A DNA stretch of 64,000 nt from Mytilus trossulus (lineage: Eukaryota; Mollusca; Bivalvia; Mytilida; Mytilidae): positions 38,330,692-38,394,691 of the forward strand of contig NC_086380.1 of NCBI RefSeq assembly GCF_036588685.1, in the 5' to 3' direction. Numbering within the stretch: the stretch's first letter is position 1; each line of letters begins with the position of its first letter. Positions 12,061 through 26,079 of the stretch are shown here, piece by piece. A model generated the notes under the pieces. That model had not been told where the DNA came from, did not search any database, and saw only the letters and a list, made by a program, of their open reading frames with translations. The translations under genes and the position numbers were made by a program.

Positions 12061-14511
12061 CAAAAGCCATGTGTATTTCTATATTTTTTTCAAATTGAAT
12101 GAAAGAATTAACATATTGGATTTCATTCATTCTTAACAGTTCATTCAAATGATTCGATAAAGACACTCGATAGTCATTCTTAACGACTGACGATTGTCTA
12201 TATCAAATCAATTGCCGAAGTTAATTTTGAATATTTAATCATCCGTGATGTAGAAATTAAATATTGACAAGGCCCCAACTCTTTCAAGCAGTTGAAATAA
12301 GAAGACAAAAGAAGTAAAGAACTGGGGATTTACCGGGGTTTGCTAAGACAAATGGCGTGACAGACAAAGCTGTATTCAGTTTACTGTGTAAAATTTTAAA
12401 TCATCCTTACAGTTTTGTTTATACAACATGTGAATTTTTATTTCAGTGTTCACCATGTTCTGAAGAGCAGTCTGTTGAAAAATGTTATATGTTAATTGGT
12501 CTGCAGATGACACTTCAGCATTAAAGTATGTATCAACTAATGTAGCAAAACTTTACATTTGCCATTGTGCCGTCTGCATTTCGTACCGACCGACAAAACA
12601 ACATCTAAACACTTATTTGCCCTGGATTTATACACATCAGAATCCAGTCTCACATACTTAAACTTTGTAATTCTAACCAATTGTTTTTACCAGCATTCCA
12701 AGGGACATAACCCTTTTTAAAAACATTGTGAGGTATTTTTTTATTACTCTTTCTCCCCATTTTCTTATATAAAATACAAGAAAGTGGTTTTTTTGTGTAA
12801 ATCTATTAAAAATATACTGTTATAAGGAGATAAATATACTTTGATACCAGTGACAATAAATGATTGACTGAAAGGAAACCGTTATTTGTCACACATGGGG
12901 AACAAACCAAAAATTCAAGTTACAAACAAGGGCTTATAGAAACTTCCGTGGATACTGTAAATATTTGTAAAAAACAGTTCTTTCAGCTAAAAACCTTACT
13001 TACTGATTTAACATTACATTAATTTCATTTTTGGGGAAAATAATCACATTTATTTTATTTTTTAGATAAAAGCTATCAAATTTTGATGAAAAAGAAGGAA
13101 GAAGGAAAAATAGACCAAAACAGACCAAAATAGACCGAAATAGACCATCAAATGAACTCTCAAAGGTGCAATAAAATCGTTTAACATCTTAAAGTGGTCT
13201 TTTGTGTCCTTTTTTGTTGTTTGAATGCATAGATCATGAGTATAAAATCAGATATTAGTCAACACTGAATTTAATTATGATACACTGAATTTTCGAAGAA
13301 ATTAAACTGAAGTCGTCGTAGGATATGGCCTTACATTATGGTGATTTTTTTCTGAAACTATAGCTCTGACCGAGACAAAACTTGACAGTAATGCTTGAAA
13401 TAACTTGCAATTGGAGGAAAAAAATTACATTAAGTTTATTCAACATGTTGGTGTTCTTTATGTATAATACCACCGAATCATGGTACTTAACATCCGGTTG
13501 CATACGAAAGTAGGTCTAAAAAAAGTATTCCCTTGAATTTGACAGTAAGTTGTAGAAAATTAACCCTGCATTTCAATTCACTTCAATTTTTCTGAGGCAT
13601 AAACAAGTATGTTGAGTGTCTGAAAGCATCATTCCTTTTTGATTTGATGGTCTTATAACATATTTTGGAAAGTTAATATTACATAGTTACCAAAGCAGGT
13701 AACCAGTATATAACTGTATACAAATTGGGTTGTTTACTTCCGGTGATATTTTTTCTTTCTTATATGCAATGAAATGATGCTGTGAAATTTTCACTGTAGC
13801 ACTGGAAAGGATTAAACTTTATACATGCAAAGTATTTCTTTGGTTGAAATAAAGGTAAATACTTAAAAGTGTCAATTTAACAAAGACTAATAGGGGATAA
13901 TCAATGGTGGTATTACACCTAAATTTATATCAATAATGTTAAGAGGGAACACAATCGCTTAATGTTAGAAGACGGACTTAGAAGATTGATTTCTTAAATA
14001 TTTTTTTTGTCTTGATAAAGTATGAATGCAAATTACATAACCCTTGATCAAAAAAATGACTGGAATTTGTTTTAACATACGGAAAACATGTAGGTGTGAA
14101 AATAAAGTAGTTTGTAATCAGACACATACAATTAATCCCAAACACGAATGTGATATCAATCTGATATAGTGATTTAACAAAAATTAAAAGCGAGTTTCTT
14201 TGCTTATATTTCATTTTCAAATGACATCAGAAAAACGTTGAAAGCTTATATTCTGAATAAAAGTTATGTTTTGCAAAACACATTTGTGAAATATTTTCTA
14301 CCTGTGGTATCTGTATTGTCACTATTTAGTATGCCGATTGAAATATATATGTCGTAAACTCAGTTTCAATTATATTTATTAAAAATGAAGATTATCTTTT
14401 TCAACATAATTACAAATAGTGAAAAAGTTTTTTCTTACCTTTATTAGAAACACAACACACATTTTGTGATTCTCATAGATCCAGGTCACTATAAAATTGA
14501 TACAAATGTCT
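12061..14511. other. Intergenic stretch upstream of the tandem units
   Basis: No gene model is supportable. A 10-bp unit (TAGACCAAAA and variants) is repeated four times at 13111-13150. A lone acceptor-like TTTATTTCAG near 12446 precedes a 25-codon open stretch, but nothing joins it. Confidence 0.5.
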
Positions 14512-17500
14512 AAATGATACACTTTAAATGAACTAAACATAAATTAACAAGTTCCTTCAGAACTTTTAGAGATAGATGTGTTTATGTCATATGACCAGTG
14601 TAAGGAAAGGCAACTTCTTCTAAGGGTAATCCATATAATGTCATATAAAGAACAAATGAAAGAATATATCTCTAAACATAAGGAAAAGATATAATTTTCC
14701 AGACGTCTTTAATATGTTTTAATCTTTTCACGCATACGTTATCTCTATGTTAAGCGTCGTTCGTTTGTTGCAATAACTTAATAACTTTCCTCTTTCTTTC
14801 GTTCTATTGTTGAAGTGATAAAACTATCTGGTTTTAAAAACGATAAAAGTTACTTTTATTTTTGTTAGTAGTCTAAACTGATTTATTTTTGTGTTTAGTT
14901 TCCATTGAGTTGATTTGGAATTGATATGATACCCTATTTTACCTCGATAAACGCTTAAAGTAGATATTTTTCAGTCTCTTTTTAAATCAATACATTTCAA
15001 AAAATAAAGAAAATACATTGCATTTTTTTTTAAGGTTAAATTTGAAAACTATAATTGATCGAGTTCTTAACGTTGTATACCTATCTAACGTTATCACCTA
15101 TGGTTCTACACCAGATCAACACTTCGACAGATAAAGCCGCTTCAGAGATGCTGGAAGCCAACATAATTATTAAGAAGTCCAATATCAAATACACGCGTTG
15201 ACAAGTAACATTATAGAAAAATCCTTATTTTGAGCTACCATCTAAGAAATTTGCAAATATATTCATTCCAATCATAGTGACAACTGACTTGTTAGCTTCT
15301 GGTAAACTTAAAGGTAATCAAGTTAATCTTCATACCGTAAAAATTGTATCAAGTATAATGTTATCTCTTTGCAAATGTCTTAAGATACAAGATAGACAAC
15401 TGAGCATAATAAAAAATATTCAGACAAATTATAAAAATTTTGCATCAACCTGGTTCAGAAGAGTTTCATTCAAAAAGGTTTCATTTGCTATTTAGAATTG
15501 CATGGCTGAAAATTATCAGCGTTCTTCTATAACTTCTGGAAGAATTGTTACATCAAAATTCCGGTAATCGAGATGAAGAAAAAAAAATTATCAACAAAGC
15601 GTAATTGCAATGGTTTCCTGAGTATTACAGTGTATCAAGTACGTACGGACAAACGCCAACTCTATATAACTCTGTCCCGTATGGCGCTAGAGTGATGTGA
15701 ACTATAAATGTATCGACTTATAGGATTGAAATAATTTCAAATGTTAAGAAAACTTTATGTAGTGTACATACACAATGATTTCTTAACGGTTAAATGCTGC
15801 ATTTTATACATTCCATTTAAGTGTAACCGTTATATTTTATTACAGGTAATCTTACCACACAATATCGAAGTGGCTTTCCTAATGAATAGTACTAGATAGA
15901 TTGAAGAAATAAAGCATCTTACCTAATCAAATGAGACATTTCCATACTCTATCTGTATATTCAGAGACAGAATATTAAATATTAATATTAAAATTCCACG
16001 ATTATTTTAACTTACGCACATAATTGAATAATCTTCCTTTTTAACTAATTCACCCGTCTTTAAATATACTTTATATCGGTTACAGTATTCACACAACAAA
16101 TGACACCCACAAATTATACAAAGAATACATTCACATAGTTTTGTCACATTTTGTTAACTCCGTGACAAAATTCAATATGAATCTCAATATAAAGTCCTCA
16201 TCGGCGTGTGTTCAAAGAAATTAATGAGATAAAACTCGTAACAGTCACATATATATCTAAAAATCAGGTAAACTGTCATGCTGCAGAAAAAAAACCGAAT
16301 CTCGGTTATCCAGGTGCTTTAGTTGATAGTTATGGGTCTCGGTAATGAAGTAACAAAAATCTTAATAGTTGAATCGGTGCAAAACACTTCATTCGATTTC
16401 GATTATTTCGTGAGTCAAAGTGCAAAACATGTTGTACCTCTAAAATTTATTTTTTCTTTAAGTGTCAAGAGATAAATTTTACATAGAAATTAATCAAATA
16501 AAATCTAGATTAAGTTTGTAAATAATAATAATGTAAGGCCTGCACTTATTAAGGAGACAACATATTGGTCTTAGTTTCATTTCAACATACTAAATATAAG
16601 ACTGATAATATGATAATAAATAAACGTGAACCAGAAACAATAAATATAAAATATATCACTTGAGTTTTTCTTTCAAAAGTCTGAAACATAAATTGCTTGG
16701 TCTTCTCTTAAAAACTATTGTTTCCATTGTTTTTATACACTTTTTCAATTTTGCAGAATGACGAATGAAATATGTGACCATTCTTAAGATTTTCAGGCTT
16801 ATGTTAGTGCCAAAGTCAACATCATTTTTTGAATGTTTATGACGTATATGGGCATTTTTGTTACTTGATACACAAAATTTAAGAAAACATATTTTTTACA
16901 ATTTTTCACATTTATTTTACTTATATTTGACACTTGTCATATTTTTTTGGACAGAACAATAAAAAGGAAATTTAAGTATACATCTATCATTGGGTTACCA
17001 TAGAAAGAATGTACCGGGAATTGCAATCTAATTAATAGTGACCTAGGTACGTTTTCTCATAACGAAAAAAATATTAATGCCAAGAAAGTGAATTCCATGA
17101 AAAATGCCCTCACAATGTTAATATACTTTTTTTTCTGTTGAACTAATATGTGAAATTAAGATAATATCGAAATAAATAGAAACTAAATTATAGAAATCGC
17201 TAAAATTTTACAACTGTTCAGTTCATGTACAGCTTATTTAAAAAAAAAATAATAATTATAGGTCACCGATGAGTTAAAAAAGATATTTCAATTTTATTGC
17301 TAAAAATGGCTTTTTTTTCCACCAAAAAGAAATAATTTTAAGCTTTTTCAATGATATAAGCATTTTAATAGTCATCTGGGACAAAACCGAAATAATTAAT
17401 TTGGTTGATTCTTGTATCATATCATTAAGTAACAATTAGTAGTGTAATAAATAAAGTTAATAATGAAAAAAAAATGTTTTAAATATTTCTGAAATTTTTG

Positions 17501-18057
17501 TACCCTCGATCCTCCTTTAAAATTTCATGATGCAAACCGTATAAGTAATAAATAAGAGAAAAGACTATGCACTGTACTTTGAAATGTCTATAATGAGTTT
17601 ATGTTTTTTGAGATTTGATTTTAATTTAGATCAATATTGCAATGAAATCTCAAAGGATAAATTGTGTTCTGTCTTCTTTCATTTCATCAAACCCGACACC
17701 CATCGGTGTGTTTTACTTAAAGAAAAATGAGGTTTCCTACGGTCGATCTTCTTTTGATCAAGCCTGACACCCCTCAGTGTGTAAAAATATGTATTATCAA
17801 TAACATAATGCATATACTTCGTTTTTCTTTTGAAAACAGAGACGATACACATGCAATGAATCTTTTTGTTCAATGATTTAGAATAAAACAACAGAATTTG
17901 TATTCCTATTATGACGGCTCATAAAAATGAAATAACAGAAATTTATTGATGCAGGAAAGACAACTACACATAATGACAAATATTCAGACAAAGCATGAAA
18001 GCTTTTACCAACTTATTTTCATATTGTAAATTGAATTCACAAGGTTTTTATTTACTT

Positions 18058-18475
18058 ACAAAAGAGGGACGAAAGATACCAAAGGGACAGTCAAACTCGT
18101 AAATCTAAAACAAACTGACAACGCCATGGCTAAAAATGAAAAAGACAAACAGAAAAACAATAGTACACATGACACAACATAGAAACTAAAGAATAAACAA
18201 CACGAACCCCACCAAAAACTAGGGGTGATCTCAGGTGCTCCGGAAGGGTAAGCAGATCTTGGTCCACATGCGGCACCCGTCGTGTTGCTTATGTAATAAC
18301 AAATCCGGTAAATAATCTTATTCGGTAGGTCAAATTCATGAAAGGGAAGGGGATTATAGTTACGACGTAAGGAACATATCCGATATCATTTGTGAAACGG
18401 TTATGCCATAACGGTCAACCAACTCGTGATGGCGTCCGTAAAATTTACGAAGGGATGATTTCAACTTCACCATTT
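18058..18475 (-). mobile_element. Truncated retroelement 3' end inserted in unit A
   Basis: AGAGGGACGAAAGATACCAA, CTGACAACGCCATGGCTAAA, CACGAACCCCACCAAAAACT and AACCCGTCGTGTTGCTTATG-like motifs match 46365-46790 in the same orientation. Unit B lacks this segment at the corresponding place (about 25515), so it inserted after the duplication or was lost from B. Read on the minus strand it is the 3' part of the family whose coding end is seen at 46605-47095. Confidence 0.75.
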
Positions 18476-19784
18476 GAAAATCCTGCAAAACTCATTTAAT
18501 CAACATACTCACCGTGTAATGAGAAACGGACATAACGATATATGTTATATAACTTTGTCTCTCGTGGTGCTTATATTGGGTGCACACTAAAGGACCAAAA
18601 TCAATTTCATTAGTGTGTAAACAATGACAATCATACTTTTGAAATATTGCCAAAGTCCCCTAATTTGTTATGTAGTAAAATGGAACTTTTCGTGAATTGA
18701 ATTCCGTTAAACGCCAATCATCATATTCAATTACCTAATCTGATTACACATTATCAAATTTGAATTCCTATTCAAAAGTATAAGCTAACCTGAAGTTGAA
18801 AAACATTAAAATATTACCTTATAGAATAATACATTTCCATTCTCTTCAGACATATTCAATGATATAATAATATAATATCAGATGTCAAATTCACATTCCA
18901 TACTTATTTAAGGTCAACAACACAATTCCATAGATCTTTTCGTATTATTGATTTTCCTTTTTTTTAAATGTCCTTCATACCGAGTAGTTTAATTACACAA
19001 CAAATGACGCCCATGTATTATACGAACATGACGAATGTTTACACATTGTTCTGATACACTTTCCATGACAAAACCTAAATAGGGTCTCAAATAAAAGTCC
19101 ACATCGGTGTGTGAATTTTACAGTTTTTAGGCTGGATGATGGAAACATGAAAGTAACATAAATCTAAATTATAAAATCTCTAGATGGTTACGTAACCCGG
19201 CCATTCCGACTGCAAAAACAACATTGTACCTGAACAATTTACTCTGTATAAATCAAATTAAGTGTCAGGAAACTTATTATTAAAAGGTTAAAAAATACAA
19301 ATATTATCAAACCTATAAACAAAAGATTCAATACTAGAAACAACAACGATTCCACTTCACATCTCGTAGTTATGTATGGTGAATACTCGCATATTACGCA
19401 AAACATTATATAAACCTTTGGTCATATTTAGTTTGACGTATATGTGTCTACGTGCGCGTCCAATCTATAACGGACAGTGTACTAACAATCAATAAAAATG
19501 AATACAAAACTTAATAGTAAAAACTTCTTAACTTGTATGAAAGCTTTCTGTTAAACAATCCAAAATTGAAAACAACGAATTGAGCAAATGTACCACATGC
19601 AAGTTACATATATATATATATATACATTATGTCATTATAAAGATAAACATAACTGTCATTCCTGCAAGAATTGTTAAAACACGTTGAAGTATGGTCGACC
19701 TAAAAGCTGACAACTTATTCTGTCAAGTTTGACGCGATCTTCAAAGTTTTAGGAGCAAACGTTATTTACAATAGTTTTCAAATT

Positions 19785-19840
19785 TAATACGCCAGACGCG
19801 CGTTTCGTCTATGTGAGACTCATCAGTGACGCCCAGATAA
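19785..19840 (-). repeat. Family R4 core, reverse orientation, in unit A
   Basis: CCAGACGCGCGTTTCGTCTA followed by GAGACTCATCAGTGACGC. The homologous diverged copy in unit B is at 29335-29395, so this insertion predates the duplication. Confidence 0.75.
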
Positions 19841-19934
19841 AAAAAAAGGTACAATGCTCATTCTGTTTACATGATAAACAAAGATTCAAATTCAAATAAG
19901 CCCTTTTTCTAATTAAAATAATTGTTAGCTATTG

Positions 19935-20130
19935 TAAAGTATATATAAAAAAAAAAGAAAAAAATCACAAAAATACTGAACTCAGAGGAAAATCAATTTG
20001 GAAAGTCCATAATCACATGGCAAAATCAAAAAACAAAACGCATCAAAAACGAATGGACAAGAACTGTCATATTCCTGACTTGGTACAGGCATTTTCAAAT
20101 GTAGAAAATGGTATATATATTATCACAAAC
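19935..20130 (-). repeat. Family R5 copy, reverse orientation, specific to unit A
   Basis: AAACGCATCAAAAACGAATG, AACTGTCATATTCCTGACTT and GGCATTTTCAAATGTAGAAA form the reverse complement of R5. Unit B has uninterrupted flanking sequence at about 29475-29530. Confidence 0.75.
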
Positions 20131-21227
20131 GCTCTTGCTAAGGAGAAAACCTTTATACCAAACTATGGAGGAAAGTTTCCACTTATATATGGTTTTCTTG
20201 TGTTACAATAGACAAAATTTCATTTGAGCCTCTTTTACTCCTGCAAGGATTGTAAAATTAAAATGCCTGTATTCAAAATAGTTAAGTGATACTAAGTACA
20301 TATTCTCAAGTGCAATATTATCTATAAGTACTAGTGTTTGACAACATATGGATAAAGACGAATACTAAACTATAAATAAACATAGGTGTGTGTTTCTCAT
20401 TGGGTTAACTGTTGAGTTCAGGTCATTCATACGATTTCCATTGTTACAAAATATGTATGTGTATTTTGAACATTATACAAAATGCGATAAATTGAATTAA
20501 GGTCGAATAAACGTAAAATTCCTTTACAAATCTAACTACGCACTATCGAATGAACAATCTTGATACAAAGTATTAGATTAAAAAATATAATTGCCTACCG
20601 TGACAACTTGAATTTCAAAATTCTTCATGAATAAGCAGAAATACATTATATTCTGTGTAAAATGTACATTCCATGAACGTTTTTGAATCAAAATCACATT
20701 TCAGATAACCTTTGTCTTTAACTTATCTACCTTTTTGGAAACATCCTTTATGCACTTATTCCGTCTTTAGTACCAAATGACACAAATTGATATAAGACAA
20801 CGGTTGCATTGACACTGCTCTGTTTAAATCCGTTTTCTCCTTGATGAATTGGCTAATAAGTTTTCAGCGGGGACAACACCCATGTAAGGTTGAAACCAGT
20901 TTATAAACAAAACCCGTGGCTGTTGTTGATAATCAGGTGTCAAGATAAAGGAAGTAATTAAAGGTCTCGATTAACCATGCACTCGAGCTTTCCACCTACG
21001 CATCCGGTTAATGGAAACATATCTTAATTGTTTAACTGGTACATAAACCTGTAAATTATTTTATCCCTTTATGGTAAATTGGTGCTTATGAAAACAAGTT
21101 GACCAGGGTCAGAAGCTATTCTGTATCTGTCAGGAAACATAAGCTTACACCAGACGTGCATATCTAAATGAATATTTTTTTCAAAAACCTGTTGACAATA
21201 AAATTGTAAGCACTGTTTACAATCTAC

Positions 21228-21395
21228 CATTTTCTACATTTGTAAATGCCTGTACAAAGCAGAAATATGACAGTAGTTGTCCATTCGTTTGATGTGCTTT
21301 AATATTTGAATTTTGCCATTTGTTTAGGGACTTTCCGTTTTGAATTTTCATCGGAGGTCAGTATTTTTTTTCTTTCATTCTTTAATTGCAGTAAA
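21228..21395 (+). repeat. Family R5 copy at the end of unit A
   Basis: It runs ACCATTTTCTACATTTGTAA, TGTCCATTCGTTTGATGTGC and GGGACTTTCCGTTTTGAATT. Homologous R5 plus flank is at 40394-40700 in unit B. Confidence 0.8.
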
Positions 21396-24300
21396 CATAT
21401 ATACAAATAATCGAGCATTTTAAGAGACTAACGGTCTAAGATCCACCTAAAAATAGAGTTAGCATTTATTAATATTTTATACCTAACTTTGATAAACACT
21501 GACAATTTTGGTTTTACTATTTAACATGAACATGAAAATAATGTTCTATGTAGCATTTTTTTATTTTTTTATTTTCAAAGATCAGCTGCTTGGCATGTAA
21601 GACTATGGAGCAGTCAATTACAAGACTGTAGCCTTCACATGTTAAGGAATCGTATCGCGTAGTACAGGCACAACGGGTAAAATTAATTTGTAAATAAATC
21701 GGTATCCCTCCGTGTAGAAATTATAATTATCCCTCATGTGTTTTCTTTGATTTGTTTATCAAAAGTATTGCTTTATGAGTTTCGATAAACTACTGTTGCC
21801 TCTTAGATGATGTCATAGTAATATAGCAGTGGATACATTCGGATTATAGCATTCTTATTATTGCCTAGAACAGTGAATCATGCGTGACAAATGAGTGTAT
21901 AATTGTTAAATCATCGGTTCGATACAACTGCTGGTAGAAGTTTCGCTATTGTGTATTTTAATTTATGTAACAATAATTAATAACTTTACCAATGATACAC
22001 TTTAAATGAATCAAACATAAATTTACAAGTTCCTTTAGAACTTTTAGAGGGATAGATGTGTTTATGTCATGGTATTGGTGTAAAGAAAGTCAACTGCTTT
22101 TAAGTGTAATCAGTATAATATCATATCAGACGTCTATAATATGTTATAATTTTTTAACGTATGCGTTATATCTATTCACAATAAGAAAGAAAATACATTG
22201 CATTTTTTTTTATAATTTTTCTTAGTTAAATTTGTTAAACAATAATTGATTAACGTCGTGTACCGTTATCCCCTATGATTCTACACCAGATCAACATTTC
22301 GACAGATAAAGCCGCTTCAGAGATGTTGGAAGTCAACATATTAAGGAGTCCAATATCAAATACACCTTTGCCAAGGTTACATTATAAAAAATCCTTATTT
22401 TGAACGACCATCTAGGACATTTGCAAATTTAGCCATTCCAATCATAGTGACAACTGACTTGTTAGCTTCTGGAAAATTTTAAATCAATCAAGTAAATCTT
22501 CATACCGTAAAAATTGTACCAAGTATAATTTTATTTCTTTGCAAAAGTCTTAGATGGTCGTTCAACATAAGGATACAAGATACACAACTGATTATAATGA
22601 AAAATTTTCCGACAAATTATAAAAGTTTTGTATCAACCTGCTTCAGAAAAGTTATATACACAAAGGTTTTATTTGCTATTTGGAATTGCATAACTGAAAA
22701 TTATCAACCTTCTACTATAACTTCTGAAAGAATTGTAACATCAAAATCCCGGTATCGAGATAAAAAAAAAAAGGAAAATTATCCTCAAATCTTAATTGCA
22801 AGGGTTTCCTGAGTATTAAAGTGTATCATACGTACGGACAAACGACAACGGTATATAACTGTCCCGTATGGCGCTAGAGTTATGTGAACTATAAATGTAT
22901 CGACTCATAAGATTAAAATAAATTCAAATGTTAAGAAAAGATCATGTAGTGTACATACACAATGATTTCTTAACATGTAGTTACCAGTTTAAATGCTACA
23001 TTTTATACATTCCATTTAAGTGCAATCGTTATATTTTATTACAGGTAATCTTATCACACAATATCGATTGGGCTTTCCTATTGAATAGTACTAGATAGAT
23101 GGAAGAAGAAAAACAATAAGATCTTACCTAATCAAATGAAACATTTCCATACTCTATCTGTATATTCAGAAAGAGAATATTAAATATTATGTAAAATGCA
23201 TATTCCACGGTTATTATAACTAACGCACATAATTGAATAACCTTCCTTTTAAACTAATTCACCCGTCTTTAAATACACTTCATATCGGTTACAGTGTTTA
23301 CACAACAAAGGACACCCACAAATTATACAAAGAATGCATTCACAAAGTTTTTTCACATTTTGTTAACTCCATGACAAAATTTAAAATGAATCTTAATCTA
23401 CAATCCTCATCTGCGTGTGTTGAAAGAAATTCATAAGATAAAACTCGTAACACGTTACAGTCACATATATATATTTAAAAATTAGGCGAACTGTCATGCT
23501 GCAGAAAATTACTAATCTCGGTTATCCAGGTAGTTAAGTTGACAGTTATGGGTCTCGATGATTGTGACAAGGAAGTCACACAATCTTAATAGTTGAATTG
23601 GTGGAAAATACTTCATACGTTTTCGATTCATTTCGGGAGTCAAAGTGTTATACCTTCAAAATTATCCTTTCTTTAGGTGTCAAAAGATAAAAAAAAAACA
23701 ATTCATAGAAATTAATCAAATTAAATCAAGATAAAGTTTGTCAATAATAAAAATGTAATGCCTGCACTTATTAAAGAGACAACATATTGGTCCTAATTTC
23801 ATTTCAACATACTAAAAATAACACTGATAATGTGATAATAAATAAACGTGAACCAGAAACAAAATTAAAAATATATCACTTGAGTTTTTATTTCAAAAGT
23901 TTGAAACATAAATTGCTTGGTCTTCTCTTAAAAACTATTGTTTCAATTGTTTTTATACACTTTGTCAATTTTGTAGAATGTCGAATGAATATGTGACCAG
24001 TCGTTAGATTTTCATGCTTATGGAAGTGCCAGAGTCAACGTCATTTTTGGAATTTTTATAAAGTATATGGGCATTTTTGTTACTTGATACAAAAAATTTA
24101 AGAAAAAAAATTTTTTTTTACAATTTTTCACATTCATTTAATTATATTTGACACTTGTCATATTTTTTTTAACAAAACAACAAAAGAGATTTTAATTATA
24201 TATCTATCATTGGGTAACCATAGAAAGATTGAACCGTGAATTGCAATCTGAATAATAGTGACCTAGACGTTTTTTTCTCATAACGAAAAAAATATTAAAG

Positions 24301-24837
24301 CCAAGAAAGTGAATTCCATGAAAAATGCCCTTACAATGTGGACAATAAAATTTACTTTTTGGGGCTCGCTGGTATAAATCGATTTTCAATTTTGAATATA
24401 GGATTTCGCTATTTTTTTTCTATAAATGAACTTTATCCTATATTAAATAGAAAAAAATTGAAAAAATGGTATACCATTCATTTAAGCTCACAATCTGCTT
24501 TCGAAAGAAACATGCATTTTTGTTTAGGTACCTTTTTTATTTTGAACTAATATGAGAAATATAGGAAATATCGAAATAAAAAAAAGATACCAAATTATAG
24601 AAATCGCCAAAATTGTACAATTGTTTAGTTTATGTGCAGCTTATTTGAAAATAATAATAATAAATTATAGGTAACCTATGATTTAAAAAAGATATTTCAA
24701 TTTTAAGCTAAACAATAGTATTTTTGCACCAACGGGAGATAATTTGAAGCTTTTTAAAATATAAACATTTTAAAAGTCATCTTGGACCTAAACAAATCAA
24801 GTAATTTGGTTGATTCTTGTACCATATCGATATTTTA

Positions 24838-25122
24838 AAGGAGTAGGTCCGGTAAGGACCAATTTTGTCTCAAATTTCAGCTTCATCTAACGAAAGTTTT
24901 TGAACACTTGTTAAACACGTAAGTGTCTATTTCAATTGATTCGATGAATTTGTGTGAAAGATTTTAACAGATTTAGTCATTTAAAATGCTCTGATTCAAG
25001 CTTAAATATGAAAAATCCATCAATTATGCCAAAAAACGTCACCTTTCAGATGTTTTTTGTCAAAAATGAAAGTATTTTGGGTCCGAAAAGGGGTCTTACT
25101 GAAACTACTCCGTTCTGAAGTT
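24838..25122. mobile_element. MITE-like insertion specific to unit B
   Basis: It begins AAAGGAGTAGGTCCGGTAAG and closes with GAAACTACTCCG, giving a short GGAGTAG/CTACTCC inverted terminus. Unit A is continuous here (about 17420-17505). No coding capacity. Confidence 0.65.
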
Positions 25123-26079
25123 TATGTACCCTCGAGCCTCCTTAAAGATTTCACGATGCAAATCGTATTGGTAATAAATCTGTCAGTGTGTTCTACGACA
25201 AGAAAAACCTTAAAATATGTATTATCGATATAATAATGCATATACTTTGTTTTTCTTTTGAAAAAAAATTAATAACAGAGACGATACTTATGTATAGAAT
25301 ATTTTGCTTCAATGAAAACTTAGATTAAAATAAAACAACAGAATTAGTATTCCTATTATGCCGGCTTATTAAAATGAAATAACATATATTTCGCTAAATT
25401 TATAGATGCAGGAAAGACTATACCATGTATACATAATGACAAATATTTAGACAAAGTATGATAGCTTTTACCCACTTATTTTGGGATAAATTGAATTCAC
25501 ATTTTTTTTATTCACTTTCAATAGATTCAAAAACGTCCTGCAAAAATTATTCCATGAACATACCGGTATTCTTGATAATAAAATCCCGAGTATAAAAGTG
25601 CAATAGTTATCTGAGAACTATACGTTTTAAATGAGTCACGGACATAACGATATATGTTTTATGACTTTGTCTCTCTTGCTCCTTATATGGAATGCACACT
25701 AGAGGCCTTAAATCGATTTCATTAGCGTGTAATCAATGCAAATCATAATTTAGAAATATTGTCAAAGTTACAACCGAATTTTTGAAGTAGTAAAGTGGAA
25801 CATTTCATGAATTGATTTTTTTAACACCAATCGTCATATTTTATTAACTAATTTGATTACACATTATCAAATTGGAATTCCTATTCATAAATATAAGTTA
25901 ACTTGAAGTACAATAAAGTAGAAAAACATTAAGATATTATCTTATAGAATAAAACATTTCCATACTCTTCGGGTATATTCAAATATATAAATATAATATC
26001 ATATGCTAAATTCACATTCCACATTCATTTAAGGTCAACAACACAATTCGAAAGACCTTCTCATACTATTGATTTTTTT

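Larger units (their letters stand above)
14512..21966. repeat. Segmental tandem duplication, unit A (about 7.45 kb)
   Basis: From the motif GATACACTTTAAATGAA at about 14515 to the motif GGTAGAAGTTTCGCTATTGT, unit A aligns by eye, with many small differences, to sequence beginning at about 21986 in the same orientation. Anchor pairs are 14518/21992, 15277/22448, 16090/23290, 17505/25132, 18593/25705, 18990/27120, 20772/30235, 21001/30455 plus 35563, and 21650/43115. The changing offsets are explained by insertions specific to one unit. No host gene is recognised inside it. Confidence 0.88.

Noticed and set aside
12447..12525. Possible exon after TTTTTATTTCAG encoding CSPCSEEQSVEKCYM...
   Set aside because: A good acceptor and a 25-codon open stretch to a stop exist, but no partner exon with matching phase was found and no family is recognised.
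15277..15495. Short open frame in unit A and its counterpart at 22597-22812 in unit B as a conserved gene
   Set aside because: The two frames are broken differently between the units (indels and stops), so there is no sign of coding constraint.
17690..17790. CRISPR-like or satellite array from the two CCGACACCC/CCTGACACCCC motifs
   Set aside because: There are only two imperfect copies with no regular spacers, in a eukaryotic genome.
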